From: an uncultured Lachnospiraceae bacterium
GTDB taxonomy: Bacteria > Bacillota > Clostridia > Lachnospirales > Lachnospiraceae
Assembly (NCBI GenBank): GCA_910587155.1
Contig: CAJULA010000019.1
Coordinates: 1-64,000, forward strand
Direction: 5' to 3'
DNA: 64,000 nucleotides
Positions 23,707 through 32,833 of this stretch are shown here, piece after piece; the stretch's first letter is position 1; each line of letters starts with the position of its first letter. A program made the translations under genes and the position numbers. The notes beneath the pieces are model-generated. The model did not search any database. It had not been told where the DNA came from and was given only the letters and a program-made list of their open reading frames with translations.

Positions 23707-25095
23707 ATGAGACATAAGAACGCAAAATTGGCAGCATATGCATTAATCGGAGTCATAGCCGTGAGCGGCACGTCCATCAGGACGGAAGCCACCGGGGTAT
23801 CTTCTCTTCTTCCCGCCGCCGGACTTGCGCTGACAATGGAGGAAGGCAGCGCCCAGGAGGAGGTCGCTTCTGCCAGGGATATCACGCCTGTCAGGGCAAA
23901 GGCCGCAGACAGCAGTTCAGGAAAGAAGCCGGAGAACAAAGGTACACCGAAGAGCAGCCAGGAAAAGAGCAGCACTCCCGTGTCGGCACGTGAGGCCAAT
24001 GAAAAGGCGAAGGCAAAAGACGGTTCTGAGACCAATGCAAAAGAAGCAGAGAACAAAGCGGCAGAGGAAACAGAGAAATTATCAGAAGAAGAAAAACATT
24101 TTTCCGAACTGGTGATTGCAAAAGTGAACGATTATGTAAATATCAGAAGTATTCCCAGCGAGGAAGGAGAGATTCTTGGCAAGCTCTATGATAAGTCCGT
24201 GGGTGACTTTATAGAGGAAGAGAACGGCTGGTATAAGATAAAATCAGGCAGTGTGACCGGATATGTCAAGGGAGAATATTGTGTGACCGGTGAAGAGGCA
24301 ATTGCTCTTGCCAAGGAAGTAGGCACACGGGTTGCCACGGTAACGACGACCACGCTGAAAGTAAGAGAGGCGGAAGGAACCGATGCGTCGGTACTGGGGC
24401 TGGTGCCCATTGATGAAGAACTGTCGGTCATCGAAGAACTGGACGGCTGGGTAAAGGTGGATATTGAGGAAGGTTATGGCTACGTATCTTCCGAATATGT
24501 ATCTCTTCGCACGGATTTTGTAAAAGCAGAGTCCAGAGAAGAAGAGGAAGCCAGACTGCAGAAAGAAGAAGAGGCCAAGAAGGCAGCCAAGGAAGCAGCC
24601 AGAAAGGCAGAAGAGAAAGTGGCGAAAGACCGGGCAGAGAAGGAAGCAAAGGAAGCGGCCCGTCAGAAGAAAAACGAACAGCAGGGCAGCCAGGAGCAGC
24701 AGGCGGCAGAGGCGCCCGCGCCCGCACCGGCTCCTTCCGGCGGCGGAAGTGATCTGGGCAATGCCGTTGTTGATTATGCAATGCAGTTTGTCGGTAATCC
24801 CTATGTATATGGCGGCTCCAGTCTGACGAACGGAACAGACTGCTCAGGATTCGTTATGAGTGTATATAAGAACTTTGGCGTTTCCCTGCCCCACTCCTCC
24901 TCGGCTGACAGAAGCCAGGGATATGATGTGGGCGGCCTTGCAAATGCACAGCCGGGTGATATTGTATGTTATTCCGGCCACGTGGGAATCTATGCAGGAA
25001 ACGGCCAGATCGTCCATGCCAGCACGAGCAAGACAGGTATTATCGTATCCAATGCAAATTACCGTAACGTACTTGCGGTCAGGAGGATTTTCTGA
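23707..25095 (+). CDS. Peptidoglycan hydrolase with two SH3b domains and NlpC/P60 domain
   Basis: 462 residues, secreted (hydrophobic N-terminal segment about residues 5-25). A Lys/Glu/Ala-rich linker precedes two bacterial SH3 domains (about residues 135-195 and 210-275, starting near NDYVNIRSIPS and TTTLKVREAEG). Next comes a long charged coiled-coil-like stretch and a Pro/Ala hinge, then the C-terminal NlpC/P60 cysteine peptidase. Its catalytic Cys is in TDCSGFV and His in GHVGIYAG. It should cut stem peptides during growth or separation. ATG 23707 follows GGAGG. The inverted repeat around its promoter suggests tight control. Confidence 0.93.
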   Translation: MRHKNAKLAAYALIGVIAVSGTSIRTEATGVSSLLPAAGLALTMEEGSAQEEVASARDITPVRAKAADSSSGKKPENKGTPKSSQEKSSTPVSAREANEKAKAKDGSETNAKEAENKAAEETEKLSEEEKHFSELVIAKVNDYVNIRSIPSEEGEILGKLYDKSVGDFIEEENGWYKIKSGSVTGYVKGEYCVTGEEAIALAKEVGTRVATVTTTTLKVREAEGTDASVLGLVPIDEELSVIEELDGWVKVDIEEGYGYVSSEYVSLRTDFVKAESREEEEARLQKEEEAKKAAKEAARKAEEKVAKDRAEKEAKEAARQKKNEQQGSQEQQAAEAPAPAPAPSGGGSDLGNAVVDYAMQFVGNPYVYGGSSLTNGTDCSGFVMSVYKNFGVSLPHSSSADRSQGYDVGGLANAQPGDIVCYSGHVGIYAGNGQIVHASTSKTGIIVSNANYRNVLAVRRIF

Positions 25096-25119
25096 TCGGC
25101 GCGGCGGAAGAAACATAAT

Positions 25120-25160
25120 AAGAGGGGCGGTATTCCCGAAAGGAGGATACCGCCCCTCTT
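25120..25160. repeat. Long perfect hairpin after the NlpC/P60 gene
   Basis: 14-base stem AAGAGGGGCGGTAT (25120-25133) / ATACCGCCCCTCTT (25147-25160) with a 13-base loop. The plus-strand tail is AAAATAAAC rather than T-rich, so it is an incomplete terminator, though it may still stop or stabilise the transcript. Confidence 0.75.
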
Positions 25161-25192
25161 AAAATAAACATGCAGACGGGCCTTCGCACCTA

Positions 25193-25221
25193 TTGCCAAA
25201 TATTTCCCCCTTTGGTAAAAT
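25193..25221 (+). promoter_or_regulatory. Promoter of hpf
   Basis: TTGCCA at 25193-25198, 17-base spacer, TAAAAT at 25216-25221, about 45 bases before hpf. Confidence 0.7.
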
Positions 25222-25267
25222 GGACAGGTAGAGACTTTTACTAAAAAATAGAAAAGGGGATGACATC

Positions 25268-25795
25268 ATGAAAATCATTATCAGCGGAAAAAACATTGAT
25301 GTAACGGATGGCCTGAGAGGGGCCGTGCAGGATAAAATCGGAAAACTGGAGAGATATTTTACCCCGGAGACAGAAGTACAGGTTACGCTGAGCGTAGAAA
25401 AGGACAGACAGAAGATTGAAGTGACCATTCCGGTAAAAGGCAATATTATCCGTTCCGAGCAGGTCAGCAGCGATATGTATGTGTCGATTGATCTGGTGGA
25501 AGAGGTCATAGAGCGGCAGCTTAAAAAATACAAAAACAAATTGGTGGATCAGAAGCAGGCTTCCAGCTATTTCAAACAGGAATATATCGAGAAAGAGTAT
25601 ATGGATGATGAAGAAGTGCGGATTATCCGGACGAAGAAATTTGACATCAAGCCGATGTATCCCGAAGATGCCTGTGTACAGATGGAACTTCTTGGGCATA
25701 ACTTTTTTGTTTTCAATAATGCGGAGACAGAGCAGGTCAATGTGGTATATAAGAGAAAGGGTAATACGTACGGTCTGATTGAGCCGGAAGTTTAG
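25268..25795 (+). CDS. hpf: Ribosome hibernation promoting factor, long form
   Basis: 175 residues. The N-terminal S30AE domain (residues 1 to about 100, MKIIISGKNIDVTDGLR) binds in the mRNA/tRNA channel. The C-terminal dimerisation domain (KKFDIKPMYPEDACVQMEL to GLIEPEV) makes it the long form that pairs 70S ribosomes into 100S dimers in resting cells. GAAAAGGGGATG sits upstream of ATG 25268. It is monocistronic, with its own promoter and a strong terminator. Confidence 0.96.
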   Translation: MKIIISGKNIDVTDGLRGAVQDKIGKLERYFTPETEVQVTLSVEKDRQKIEVTIPVKGNIIRSEQVSSDMYVSIDLVEEVIERQLKKYKNKLVDQKQASSYFKQEYIEKEYMDDEEVRIIRTKKFDIKPMYPEDACVQMELLGHNFFVFNNAETEQVNVVYKRKGNTYGLIEPEV

Positions 25796-25841
25796 AGAAT
25801 TGGGCAGCAGTCCGAACGGACCGCCCTGTTGCGGTTTTGAC

Positions 25842-25884
25842 GCCGGATGTGGGAATCTCAGGATTCCCGCATCCGGCTTTGTTT
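25842..25884 (+). terminator. Terminator after hpf
   Basis: 16-base stem 25842-25857 with 25862-25877 (one G-U), TCAG loop, then TTTGTTTGCTTTT. It also rules out the far-upstream starts of the next gene. Confidence 0.9.
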
Positions 25885-25974
25885 GCTTTTGGCGTTCTTT
25901 CTCCTGTCCGCGGCACATATATTTGTGAAGAGCAAAGAACAGGAAGGCCGGAGATAACCGGACGGACCGTTGAT

Positions 25975-27051
25975 ATGAAGCGTCTGAAGCAGATCCGATA
26001 TGCCATTATGACAGAGTGCGCACTGCTGGTCATACTGAGTCTTTTTTTATGTGTCAGAAAGAATGCGAGCCTGCCGGCTGCCTCCTCCGCCGTCTCCGAA
26101 ACGGAGACGCAGGCAAAAGAGGCAGAAAAAGATTATATCAAATGGGTGGAATTTCATGCACCGGCAGAGATCATGACTGCGGCATACAGGCTGGATGTGG
26201 AGACGTACGGGGAAAAGATCCATCTGGACTGGATTGATCTGCTCGCATATGTGGCAGCCAGACATGGGGGAAATTTCCCGGACAGCGCGGAAGAGGAGCT
26301 GCGAAAGGCGGCAGAAGAGCTGAGGAGCGGAGAGACGACGATCGAAGCCCTGACAGCGGATCTGGAATATTTTTCCTATTACCGGAGCGCTTATTCGGCC
26401 ATACTGGGCGGTTTTGTGGGGGAGTATAAAATACAGAAAGTGCAGGAGGACGGTTCCCTGCGATGGGAGAGCTGTTATGGCCTGAAAGCATTTTCCCCTG
26501 TTGCAAAAGGTTTTTATTATGAGGACTATGACGATTTCGGCACATCCCGCAGCTTCGGTTATTCCAGGCCGCATCTGGGGCATGACATGATGGGCCAGAT
26601 CGGTACACCGATCACGGCGATTGAGTCCGGATATGTGGAGGCGCTGGGGTGGAACCGATATGGGGGCTGGCGTATCGGCATTCGCAGCTTTGATAAAAAG
26701 CGATATTATTACTATGCGCACCTCCGACAGAATTTTCCCTATAATAAAGAGCTGAAGGAAGGCAGTGTGGTGACGGCGGGGGATGTGATCGGTTATATGG
26801 GGCATACCGGGTACAGCGATACCGAAAATGTCAATAATATCAAAGTGGTTCATCTGCACTGGGGCCTGCAGCTTATTTTCGACGAATCTCAGAAAGAGGG
26901 CAATCATGAGATATGGATTGACTGCTATCAGCTTACCAGATTTCTGTATCAGAACCGCTGTGAGACTGTAAAAGACGAAAATACGAAAGAATGGCACAGA
27001 ATCTGCGATATGAAGGATCCGGCTGTTGACAGATTTTTAAAGAACGGATAG
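25975..27051 (+). CDS. M23-family peptidase, membrane-anchored
   Basis: 358 residues. One N-terminal membrane helix (about residues 9-27), a helical middle region (residues 60-140) and a C-terminal LytM/M23 domain. The zinc site has HLGHDMM (His-x3-Asp) and HLHWGL. It lacks the clean G-x-H-x-G-x-D-x motif of lysostaphin-type enzymes but keeps the ligands. Its sporulation-like relatives act on peptidoglycan. ATG 25975 is chosen because the upstream frame runs through the hpf terminator; its ribosome binding site is weak. The last about 45 codons recur in degraded form at 32054-32180. Confidence 0.85.
   Translation: MKRLKQIRYAIMTECALLVILSLFLCVRKNASLPAASSAVSETETQAKEAEKDYIKWVEFHAPAEIMTAAYRLDVETYGEKIHLDWIDLLAYVAARHGGNFPDSAEEELRKAAEELRSGETTIEALTADLEYFSYYRSAYSAILGGFVGEYKIQKVQEDGSLRWESCYGLKAFSPVAKGFYYEDYDDFGTSRSFGYSRPHLGHDMMGQIGTPITAIESGYVEALGWNRYGGWRIGIRSFDKKRYYYYAHLRQNFPYNKELKEGSVVTAGDVIGYMGHTGYSDTENVNNIKVVHLHWGLQLIFDESQKEGNHEIWIDCYQLTRFLYQNRCETVKDENTKEWHRICDMKDPAVDRFLKNG
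26916..27051 (+). repeat. 3' end of M23 gene, intact copy of a duplicated segment
   Basis: About 136 bases matching 32054-32180 at roughly 85-90% identity, from the WIDCYQL codons to the stop. The two copies have the same orientation and bracket the ROK-GH31-nitrilase cassette. Confidence 0.8.
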
Positions 27052-27083
27052 CATACCTGACTTCCCCTGTTTTTTAATGGTTA

Positions 27084-27112
27084 TTGAGTTTCGTTTATAA
27101 ATATGCTATATT
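27084..27112 (+). promoter_or_regulatory. Promoter of the ROK regulator gene
   Basis: TTGAGT at 27084-27089, 17-base spacer, TATATT at 27107-27112, about 100 bases before the start codon. Confidence 0.65.
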
Positions 27113-27210
27113 ATTTGTGAAATTCTATATAGCCGGGGGATAACTGCGGGTTTTGCCTGTCGGCTGTGCAGCGTTAATTTTATAACAGGTATAGATGGGA
27201 TAGTTCGGTT

Positions 27211-28455
27211 ATGACGAGTGCAAACGGCAGAAAACCTAAAAACATCAAACACCATAATTTAAGATACATTCTTTCAATTGTAAAAAGGCGTGGCGTCTGT
27301 ACGGCAAGTGAGATTTCCGGAGAGAGTAATCTGAGCATGACTACAATTGTGAAAACTCTGGACAGCTTAAAGCAGGCGGGAATTGTAAAGAGCGCCGGAA
27401 AGGGAAAATCCACCAGTGAGGGAGGAAAAAGGCCGGAGCTTTTTGGATTCAACGAGAGCTTTCAATATGTATTGTGCGTTTATTTTGCCGGAAAATATGC
27501 CATGTGTACCCTGAACGACTTAGCCAATAAAGAAATTGCGGCGAGGCAGATATATTATACGGACGCGTCGGATGTGGATGGCTGTATGAACGAGGTTTAC
27601 GAACAGCTGCGTCTGATTATGGACGGACAGAGGCTGACGGAGAAAGATATATGTGGAATCAGCCTGGGGATTGACGGAATCGTGGATTCGGAAAAAAATC
27701 ATGTGGTCTATCCCATACACAATCAGCAATGGAAAACAGGGGGATATATTGTGGACTGCTTTAAGAGATATTTCCCCCATACCGCGAATATACAAATTGA
27801 AAATTCCGGGCGGCTGGGAAGCTGGAATTATCTAAATACCTATCCGGAGCTGGAAGCGGAACGGGTTGCAGTGTTGAATTCAAGCGAGTCGTTTACAGCA
27901 GGGGCACTGCTTCAGAGCAATGCCGTCCAGCACGGCGGGAATTGTCTGACAGGAGAATTTGCACATATGATGATTCCAAATGCAAAGGGGGATGTGGAGT
28001 GCGAATGCGGAAGAAGGAACTGTTTTGAAAAGCTGATAGCCCTGGAACGTTTTGAGGGATATGTCCTGGAGATGATTGATTTGGCAGAAGAGGCGCAGCT
28101 CTACCAAAGGTTATGCAGGCATGAGGTTGAATCTGCGGAGCTGATCCGGCTGGCTGATGAGGGAAGTATGGCCGGTCGGAAAGCCCTGGATTTGATTATC
28201 GAATATTATCTGGCCGTAATTTGTAATCTGATGATAACATGTGATCCCAAGTATTATGTGATAGGCGGCATTTATGTAAGAAACAGTGAATATTTCCGAC
28301 GTGAACTGTCCCGGAAATTTGAGGCGAGCGCGTTCTGGGGAATCCGGTTTAAGGCACGTATCCTTTATGATATGGATGGCGACGGGTGGGAATATAAGAA
28401 TATGGCGTGGCCGGTCATTAACACATTTTTAAGCACACTGAAATTTGACAAGTAA
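27211..28455 (+). CDS. ROK-family transcriptional repressor (XylR/NagC-like)
   Basis: 414 residues. An N-terminal winged HTH (about residues 15-75, TASEISGESNLSMTTIVKTL) is followed by a ROK sugar-sensing domain with SLGIDGIVD and the zinc motif CECGRRNCFE (normally CxCGxxGCxE, here Asn replacing Gly). Such proteins repress sugar genes until the sugar binds. It lies upstream of a GH31 glycosidase, in the same direction, and a TTAGTT/AACTAA dyad overlaps the glycosidase promoter, so that operon is its likely target. The start ATG 27211 has only a weak ribosome binding site (GATGGGATAG). Confidence 0.9.
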   Translation: MTSANGRKPKNIKHHNLRYILSIVKRRGVCTASEISGESNLSMTTIVKTLDSLKQAGIVKSAGKGKSTSEGGKRPELFGFNESFQYVLCVYFAGKYAMCTLNDLANKEIAARQIYYTDASDVDGCMNEVYEQLRLIMDGQRLTEKDICGISLGIDGIVDSEKNHVVYPIHNQQWKTGGYIVDCFKRYFPHTANIQIENSGRLGSWNYLNTYPELEAERVAVLNSSESFTAGALLQSNAVQHGGNCLTGEFAHMMIPNAKGDVECECGRRNCFEKLIALERFEGYVLEMIDLAEEAQLYQRLCRHEVESAELIRLADEGSMAGRKALDLIIEYYLAVICNLMITCDPKYYVIGGIYVRNSEYFRRELSRKFEASAFWGIRFKARILYDMDGDGWEYKNMAWPVINTFLSTLKFDK

Positions 28456-28478
28456 GTTAACCGGATATTACAGGAGAA

Positions 28479-28525
28479 AGAAAGCGTTGGATAAGGTTCC
28501 GGCGCTTTCTGTCATCTTGTATATT
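28479..28525 (+). terminator. Possible terminator after the ROK gene
   Basis: Eight-base stem AGAAAGCG (28479-28486) / CGCTTTCT (28503-28510) with a 16-base loop, followed by an interrupted T-rich tail. Weak. Confidence 0.4.
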
Positions 28526-28548
28526 TTATACAAAAGCAAAAAATAAAT

Positions 28549-28594
28549 TTAGTTAATAAATAATATTGAAAAACTAATTTGTAAAATATATAAT
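28549..28594 (+). promoter_or_regulatory. Promoter of GH31 operon with overlapping dyad
   Basis: TTGAAA at 28566-28571, 17-base spacer, TATAAT at 28589-28594. An inverted repeat TTAGTT (28549-28554) / AACTAA (28572-28577) places one half site inside the promoter spacer. This resembles the TTAGTTN/NAACTAA half sites of XylR-type ROK operators, so binding of the neighbouring ROK protein is inferred. The leader to 28730 holds no other gene. Confidence 0.65.
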
Positions 28595-28729
28595 GGAATC
28601 CATCATACTTTCAAAGCGCTGCAGGAAATTTTTTCGGGCAAATAGATTCCCCGGGCTATGAATCACGTGACTGGTTGCGGCAGGGCTTTGACTGACAGAA
28701 TTTTTGACAAGGAGGAGGTAACGTATCAC

Positions 28730-31120
28730 ATGAAACAGGCAGTTAAGGTTGATGTCGGAGGAAAACGGGGGTATAAACTCAGAACAAAGACTGATCACAG
28801 AGATTTTGTCAGCATTATCCGCGAGTACGTGATTGAGGATGACGGTGTGACATTTTTGACGGAGACGTATCTGAACAATGAGGCGGCTGTAAAAATTTCT
28901 TTTGCATCGGAAAGCATCTACAGGGTCAAAATGTTTCCTTTTTGCCGTACCGATATAAGGCAGAATCCGGTCTTTGATTTTCCGGCATTGAAAGAGTTTC
29001 AGGTGCATGAGGATGAGCTGTTTATCTACATTAACACTTTAAGACTGGAATTATCCATACGCAAATGCCCGTGGGAAATTTCCGTAAAGCTGGACGGCAG
29101 GCCGCTTACAGGCGAGCATATCAAAGATTTTAATGTGGACCAGAGATATAAGGCAATGCCTCTGGGATTTGAGTATGACGTTGATACAAAGGAAGTCAGA
29201 AAAGCATATGAAACTTATTATATGCATGTGGACGAAGGTTTTTATGGCTTCGGGGAAAAATTTACGGAGTTTAACAAGCGGGGGCAGGTTGTGGAGATAT
29301 GGCAGAAGGATGCCCTGTCCACCAACTCGGACGCATCCTATAAAGGAATGCCGTATTTTATGAGTTCTTACGGCTATGCGGTGCTGTTGAATACGTTTAC
29401 CAGGACAAGCTTTGATATGGGCGCTTATTCGGAAGTCTCTTATACGATGTTCTCCGAAGATGCCTATCTTGACTACTATGTTTTTTGTAACCGCAGTTAC
29501 AAAGGACTGATCCGGGATTACACTTTAAAAAGCGGACGCTCCGCAATGATCCCCAAATGGTCGTTCGGCTTCTGGATGTCTAAAATGAGTTATATGACCA
29601 GAGAAGAAGTGGAAGGGGTTGTCAGCCGCGCCGAAGAATTCGGCATGTCCATGGACGTGATTCATATTGACGACTGGCAGAGCAGTAAAAGCACTGACCT
29701 GCTTTCCTTTGATGAGGAGCGCTACCCCAATCCCAAGGAGATGATTGCGGGATTAAATCAAAAAGGTGTGCAGCTTTCCTGCTGGATGTTCCCTTATGTG
29801 GAAAAATACTGCCGGGAAGACAAAAAGACTGTGAGGCCGGTTTATGCAAGGCTGAGCGAGCTTGGCTATCTGGTGAAAGACAGCGAGGGCGGAATCTGCG
29901 AATTTATACCGATAGAAGGAGACGAGGACGGCGACGGCGCGATTATGGCGGCTGTTGACTTTACCAATCCTGAGGCGGCAGAGTATGTAAAAGGAAGAAT
30001 CAGGAAGCTGATGGAGCTCGGGGTAGGGGTCATGAAAACGGATTTTTCGGAGGAGATACCGGAGAACGCCGTTTTCTTTGACGGAACTACCGGAAAGGAA
30101 AGCCACAATAAGTATCCGCTGCTTTATGCAAAGACAATTTATGAGGCATCCGGGGAGGTGAAGGAGAAAGCGGGAAAAAAGGCGCTGCTCTGGGGGCGCA
30201 GCGGATATGCGGGCAGCCAGAACTATCCGGCAAACTGGGCCGGAGATTCCAGTACCCACAAAAACAATCTGGCGGCTGTGTTAAGAGGCGGATTGAGCGT
30301 GGGAATCAGCGGGGTATCCTTCTGGGGATTTGATATCGGCGGCTTTTATAACTGTGATTATGAGGGAAACCGTGTAAAGCCGGATGATGAGGAGTATATA
30401 AGAAGCGCGCAGATGGGAATGCTTGTCCCTTTAAGCCGCAGCCACGGACAGGCAACGCCCCGGGAACCCTGGGAGTACTCCGGGGAGGTGCAGGAAGCGT
30501 TCCTTAAAATCAACAAATTCCGCTACCGGCTTTTGCCGTATTTGTACAGCCTTGCCGCTGAGACACACAGGGAAGGGATTCCGATGATGCGCGCAATGCT
30601 CCTTGAATTCCAGGAGGATTTAAATACCCGGGAGCTTTCCACGCAGTATATGCTGGGAAATGCATTGCTGGTGGCGCCTGTATTCGACCAGCAGGTGCAG
30701 CATGTCTACCTTCCGGCCGGAAACTGGGTTGACTGGAATACAGGAAAGCGGGTGGAAGGCGGAAGATGGGTAGCGCAGGACTGCGCCCTGGACAGGTTGC
30801 CGCTGTATTTCAGGGAGGACACCATACTGCCGGTTCTCAATGAAGCAAAGATGCATACGCCGGATTATTTTTTTGAAGATTATACCGTACATATGAATCT
30901 GGTTCACGAAGTCAGCGCAAGCTTATATGATGAGGAAAAGGAATATACTCTGCATGCGGGGATTAAGGATGATAAAATTATTGTGGATACGGATATGACA
31001 TGTACAGGACTATGCATCAATACGCTGGCGGATGTCGCGGCAGTTGTCGTCAACGGAAGAGAATATTATGTCAATAAGGAGAACGGGAGATACGCTGTTA
31101 TCTTTTCATGCAGGAGTTGA
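28730..31120 (+). CDS. GH31 alpha-glycosidase (alpha-xylosidase YicI-like)
   Basis: 796 residues, close to YicI-type enzymes. An N-terminal beta domain precedes the (beta/alpha)8 barrel. The nucleophile lies in MKTDFSEEIP (about D438) and the acid/base Asp in NWAGDSS (about D506). The KTDF motif is followed by a Ser where most have Gly. It cleaves non-reducing alpha-xylosyl or alpha-glucosyl residues; no signal peptide, so it acts on imported oligosaccharides. ATG 28730 follows GGAGGAGG. It is probably repressed by the upstream ROK protein and co-transcribed with the nitrilase-family gene. No transporter is in the cassette. Confidence 0.9.
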   Translation: MKQAVKVDVGGKRGYKLRTKTDHRDFVSIIREYVIEDDGVTFLTETYLNNEAAVKISFASESIYRVKMFPFCRTDIRQNPVFDFPALKEFQVHEDELFIYINTLRLELSIRKCPWEISVKLDGRPLTGEHIKDFNVDQRYKAMPLGFEYDVDTKEVRKAYETYYMHVDEGFYGFGEKFTEFNKRGQVVEIWQKDALSTNSDASYKGMPYFMSSYGYAVLLNTFTRTSFDMGAYSEVSYTMFSEDAYLDYYVFCNRSYKGLIRDYTLKSGRSAMIPKWSFGFWMSKMSYMTREEVEGVVSRAEEFGMSMDVIHIDDWQSSKSTDLLSFDEERYPNPKEMIAGLNQKGVQLSCWMFPYVEKYCREDKKTVRPVYARLSELGYLVKDSEGGICEFIPIEGDEDGDGAIMAAVDFTNPEAAEYVKGRIRKLMELGVGVMKTDFSEEIPENAVFFDGTTGKESHNKYPLLYAKTIYEASGEVKEKAGKKALLWGRSGYAGSQNYPANWAGDSSTHKNNLAAVLRGGLSVGISGVSFWGFDIGGFYNCDYEGNRVKPDDEEYIRSAQMGMLVPLSRSHGQATPREPWEYSGEVQEAFLKINKFRYRLLPYLYSLAAETHREGIPMMRAMLLEFQEDLNTRELSTQYMLGNALLVAPVFDQQVQHVYLPAGNWVDWNTGKRVEGGRWVAQDCALDRLPLYFREDTILPVLNEAKMHTPDYFFEDYTVHMNLVHEVSASLYDEEKEYTLHAGIKDDKIIVDTDMTCTGLCINTLADVAAVVVNGREYYVNKENGRYAVIFSCRS

Positions 31121-31180
31121 TAAATTCCGGCAGTTTCCCTAAACGGGCATGGGATGTTTGATGAATGAGGAGGCAGAGTG

Positions 31181-31996
31181 ATGGGCAGGGTAAGAATCGC
31201 AATGGCGCAGATGCCGGTTGTATTTGGAGAAGCAGAGAAAAATTTAAAGACAATGGAAAGATTTTTAAGGAAAGCGCAAGGACGGGCAGATATCATTGTT
31301 TTTCCCGAGTGCAGTGACCTGGGCTGGGGTAACGTGGACGCGCCTAAGTTATGTCATGAGATTCCCGGAAAAACGAGCCGGGCATATTGCGAACTGGCAG
31401 AAAAATACCAGATATGGCTGGCGGCCGGAATCACGGAAAAATCAGGGAGCAAAACCTATAATGCGGCGCTTCTGATATCGGAGGCCGGGGAAATCGTATT
31501 GCATCACAGGAAAATCAATGTGCTGACCGGCGTGGAGGATGTGTATGAAATTGGAAACCGCCTGGAGGCGGCCGATACACCCTTTGGAAGGCTTGCCCTG
31601 GATATCTGCGCTGATAATGCGGCAAACAGCATGGTTATCGGTGAAGCTTTTGGAAGAATGGGTACAGACATCCTTTTATCCCCCAGCGCATGGGGCGTAT
31701 CCCCTGAGCGTGATTTGGAAAAGGATAGTTACGGCATGGAATGGCACTGTCCTTATTCGCAGCTTTCCCGGAAGTACGAAATGGCAATTGTGGGGGTCAG
31801 CAGCGTAGGTTTCCTTGAAAACGGCCCCTGGGGCGGCTGGAGGGTGATTGGAAATTCCATTGCCTATAACGGGAAAGGTGAGCCTATAAAGGTGCTTTCC
31901 GGTGGCGAAGCTGCGGAAGATTTTTGTGTTATAGAAGTTGATACGATACCACATGCCCGAAAGGGGACGGCGCTGGCAGAGTATCTGTGTGGTTAA
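31181..31996 (+). CDS. Carbon-nitrogen hydrolase (nitrilase superfamily)
   Basis: 271 residues. The Glu-Lys-Cys catalytic triad is visible: Glu in FPECSDLGW (about residue 45), Lys in HHRKINVL (about 112) and Cys in LDICADNAA (about 146). Members hydrolyse amides, carbamoyl groups or nitriles; the exact substrate is unknown. It lies 60 bases after the GH31 gene in the same direction. ATG 31181 follows GAGGAGGC. The pairing with a sugar hydrolase suggests an amidated or N-carbamoylated glycoside substrate, but this is inference. The closest alternatives are beta-alanine synthase-like or aliphatic amidase-like enzymes. Confidence 0.85.
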   Translation: MGRVRIAMAQMPVVFGEAEKNLKTMERFLRKAQGRADIIVFPECSDLGWGNVDAPKLCHEIPGKTSRAYCELAEKYQIWLAAGITEKSGSKTYNAALLISEAGEIVLHHRKINVLTGVEDVYEIGNRLEAADTPFGRLALDICADNAANSMVIGEAFGRMGTDILLSPSAWGVSPERDLEKDSYGMEWHCPYSQLSRKYEMAIVGVSSVGFLENGPWGGWRVIGNSIAYNGKGEPIKVLSGGEAAEDFCVIEVDTIPHARKGTALAEYLCG

Positions 31997-32053
31997 AGCA
32001 AACCCGGGGTCACACAAAATGCGGATCAGATCAATAAGAACTGACCGGGACCG

Positions 32054-32180
32054 GACTGACTGCTGTCAGTTCACCGGATTTCTGTATCAGAACCGCTGTG
32101 AGACAGTAAAAGACGAAAGAATGGCACAGAATTTGCGATAGAAAGCATCCGGCGGTTGACAAATTTCTAAAGAACTGATA
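32054..32180 (+). pseudogene. Degraded duplicate of the M23 peptidase 3' end
   Basis: Homologous to 26916-27051 (FLYQNRCETVKDE region) but with a 9-base deletion, a single-base deletion that breaks the frame and several substitutions. No upstream part of the peptidase gene is present. It marks the right border of the sugar cassette. Confidence 0.8.
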
Positions 32181-32218
32181 AAGTAATAGTAAAATTTTCG
32201 AAACGAGAGGGAGAGAAG

Positions 32219-32746
32219 ATGAAACAAAAGAAAACAAGAAAATGGTCCTTGCTGATCGCAGTTATGCTGATCGTAACAATGCTTGCAGGCTGTGGCTCCG
32301 AAGCGCAGAAAGAGTTTGTGGCGCCCAACGAAACCTACAGTATCATGATGGATGAGAGCTGGAGTCCGGAGGATATGTATGACGACGGTATTCTTGCCAT
32401 CTTCAGCAAAGATGAGACAAGAGGCATTGTAGTGATCCAGTTCCCCAAGGAAGGCATGGAAGATTACTACTCCAGCATAGACGATATCAAGTCGAATGTT
32501 GAGCAGACCTTCACGATGGACACAGTGACCGGCGTGACCGGACCCGCTTCCATTTCCGGTATGTCCAATATCAGCGCTTACACCAGCAGTGTTGTAATGG
32601 AAGGCCAGACCGAAGAGTGCTATACGGTTTATGGCGAGACTGACTATGCGTACTATTCCATGATCTACATGGCCAAGAAGGTAAACGATAAAAAGATCGA
32701 AAAATTCCATACGGTATGCGGCAGCTTTACCGAAAAAGTGTCATAG
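32219..32746 (+). CDS. Predicted lipoprotein, unknown function
   Basis: 175 residues. A Lys-rich start, a hydrophobic segment (residues 9-22) and the lipobox LAGC give a predicted lipid-anchored Cys at about residue 24. The mature part (FVAPNETYSIMMDESWS, ending CGSFTEKVS) contains alternating strands and is acidic, similar in general form to small PsbP/DUF-type lipoproteins of Clostridia. GAGAGGGAGAGAAG precedes ATG 32219. Monocistronic, with a terminator after it. No function can be assigned. Confidence 0.8.
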   Translation: MKQKKTRKWSLLIAVMLIVTMLAGCGSEAQKEFVAPNETYSIMMDESWSPEDMYDDGILAIFSKDETRGIVVIQFPKEGMEDYYSSIDDIKSNVEQTFTMDTVTGVTGPASISGMSNISAYTSSVVMEGQTEECYTVYGETDYAYYSMIYMAKKVNDKKIEKFHTVCGSFTEKVS

Positions 32747-32768
32747 TAATCCAATGATTATAATCCGG

Positions 32769-32800
32769 AGCGTTCAGCCTGTCTGAGCGCTTCTTTTTTT
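32769..32800 (+). terminator. Terminator after the lipoprotein gene
   Basis: Nine-base stem AGCGTTCAG / CTGAGCGCT (one G-U), 5-base loop, then TCTTTTTTT. Confidence 0.9.
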
Positions 32801-32833
32801 GTTTCATTTTGTTAAATCCTCCCACTAAAATCG

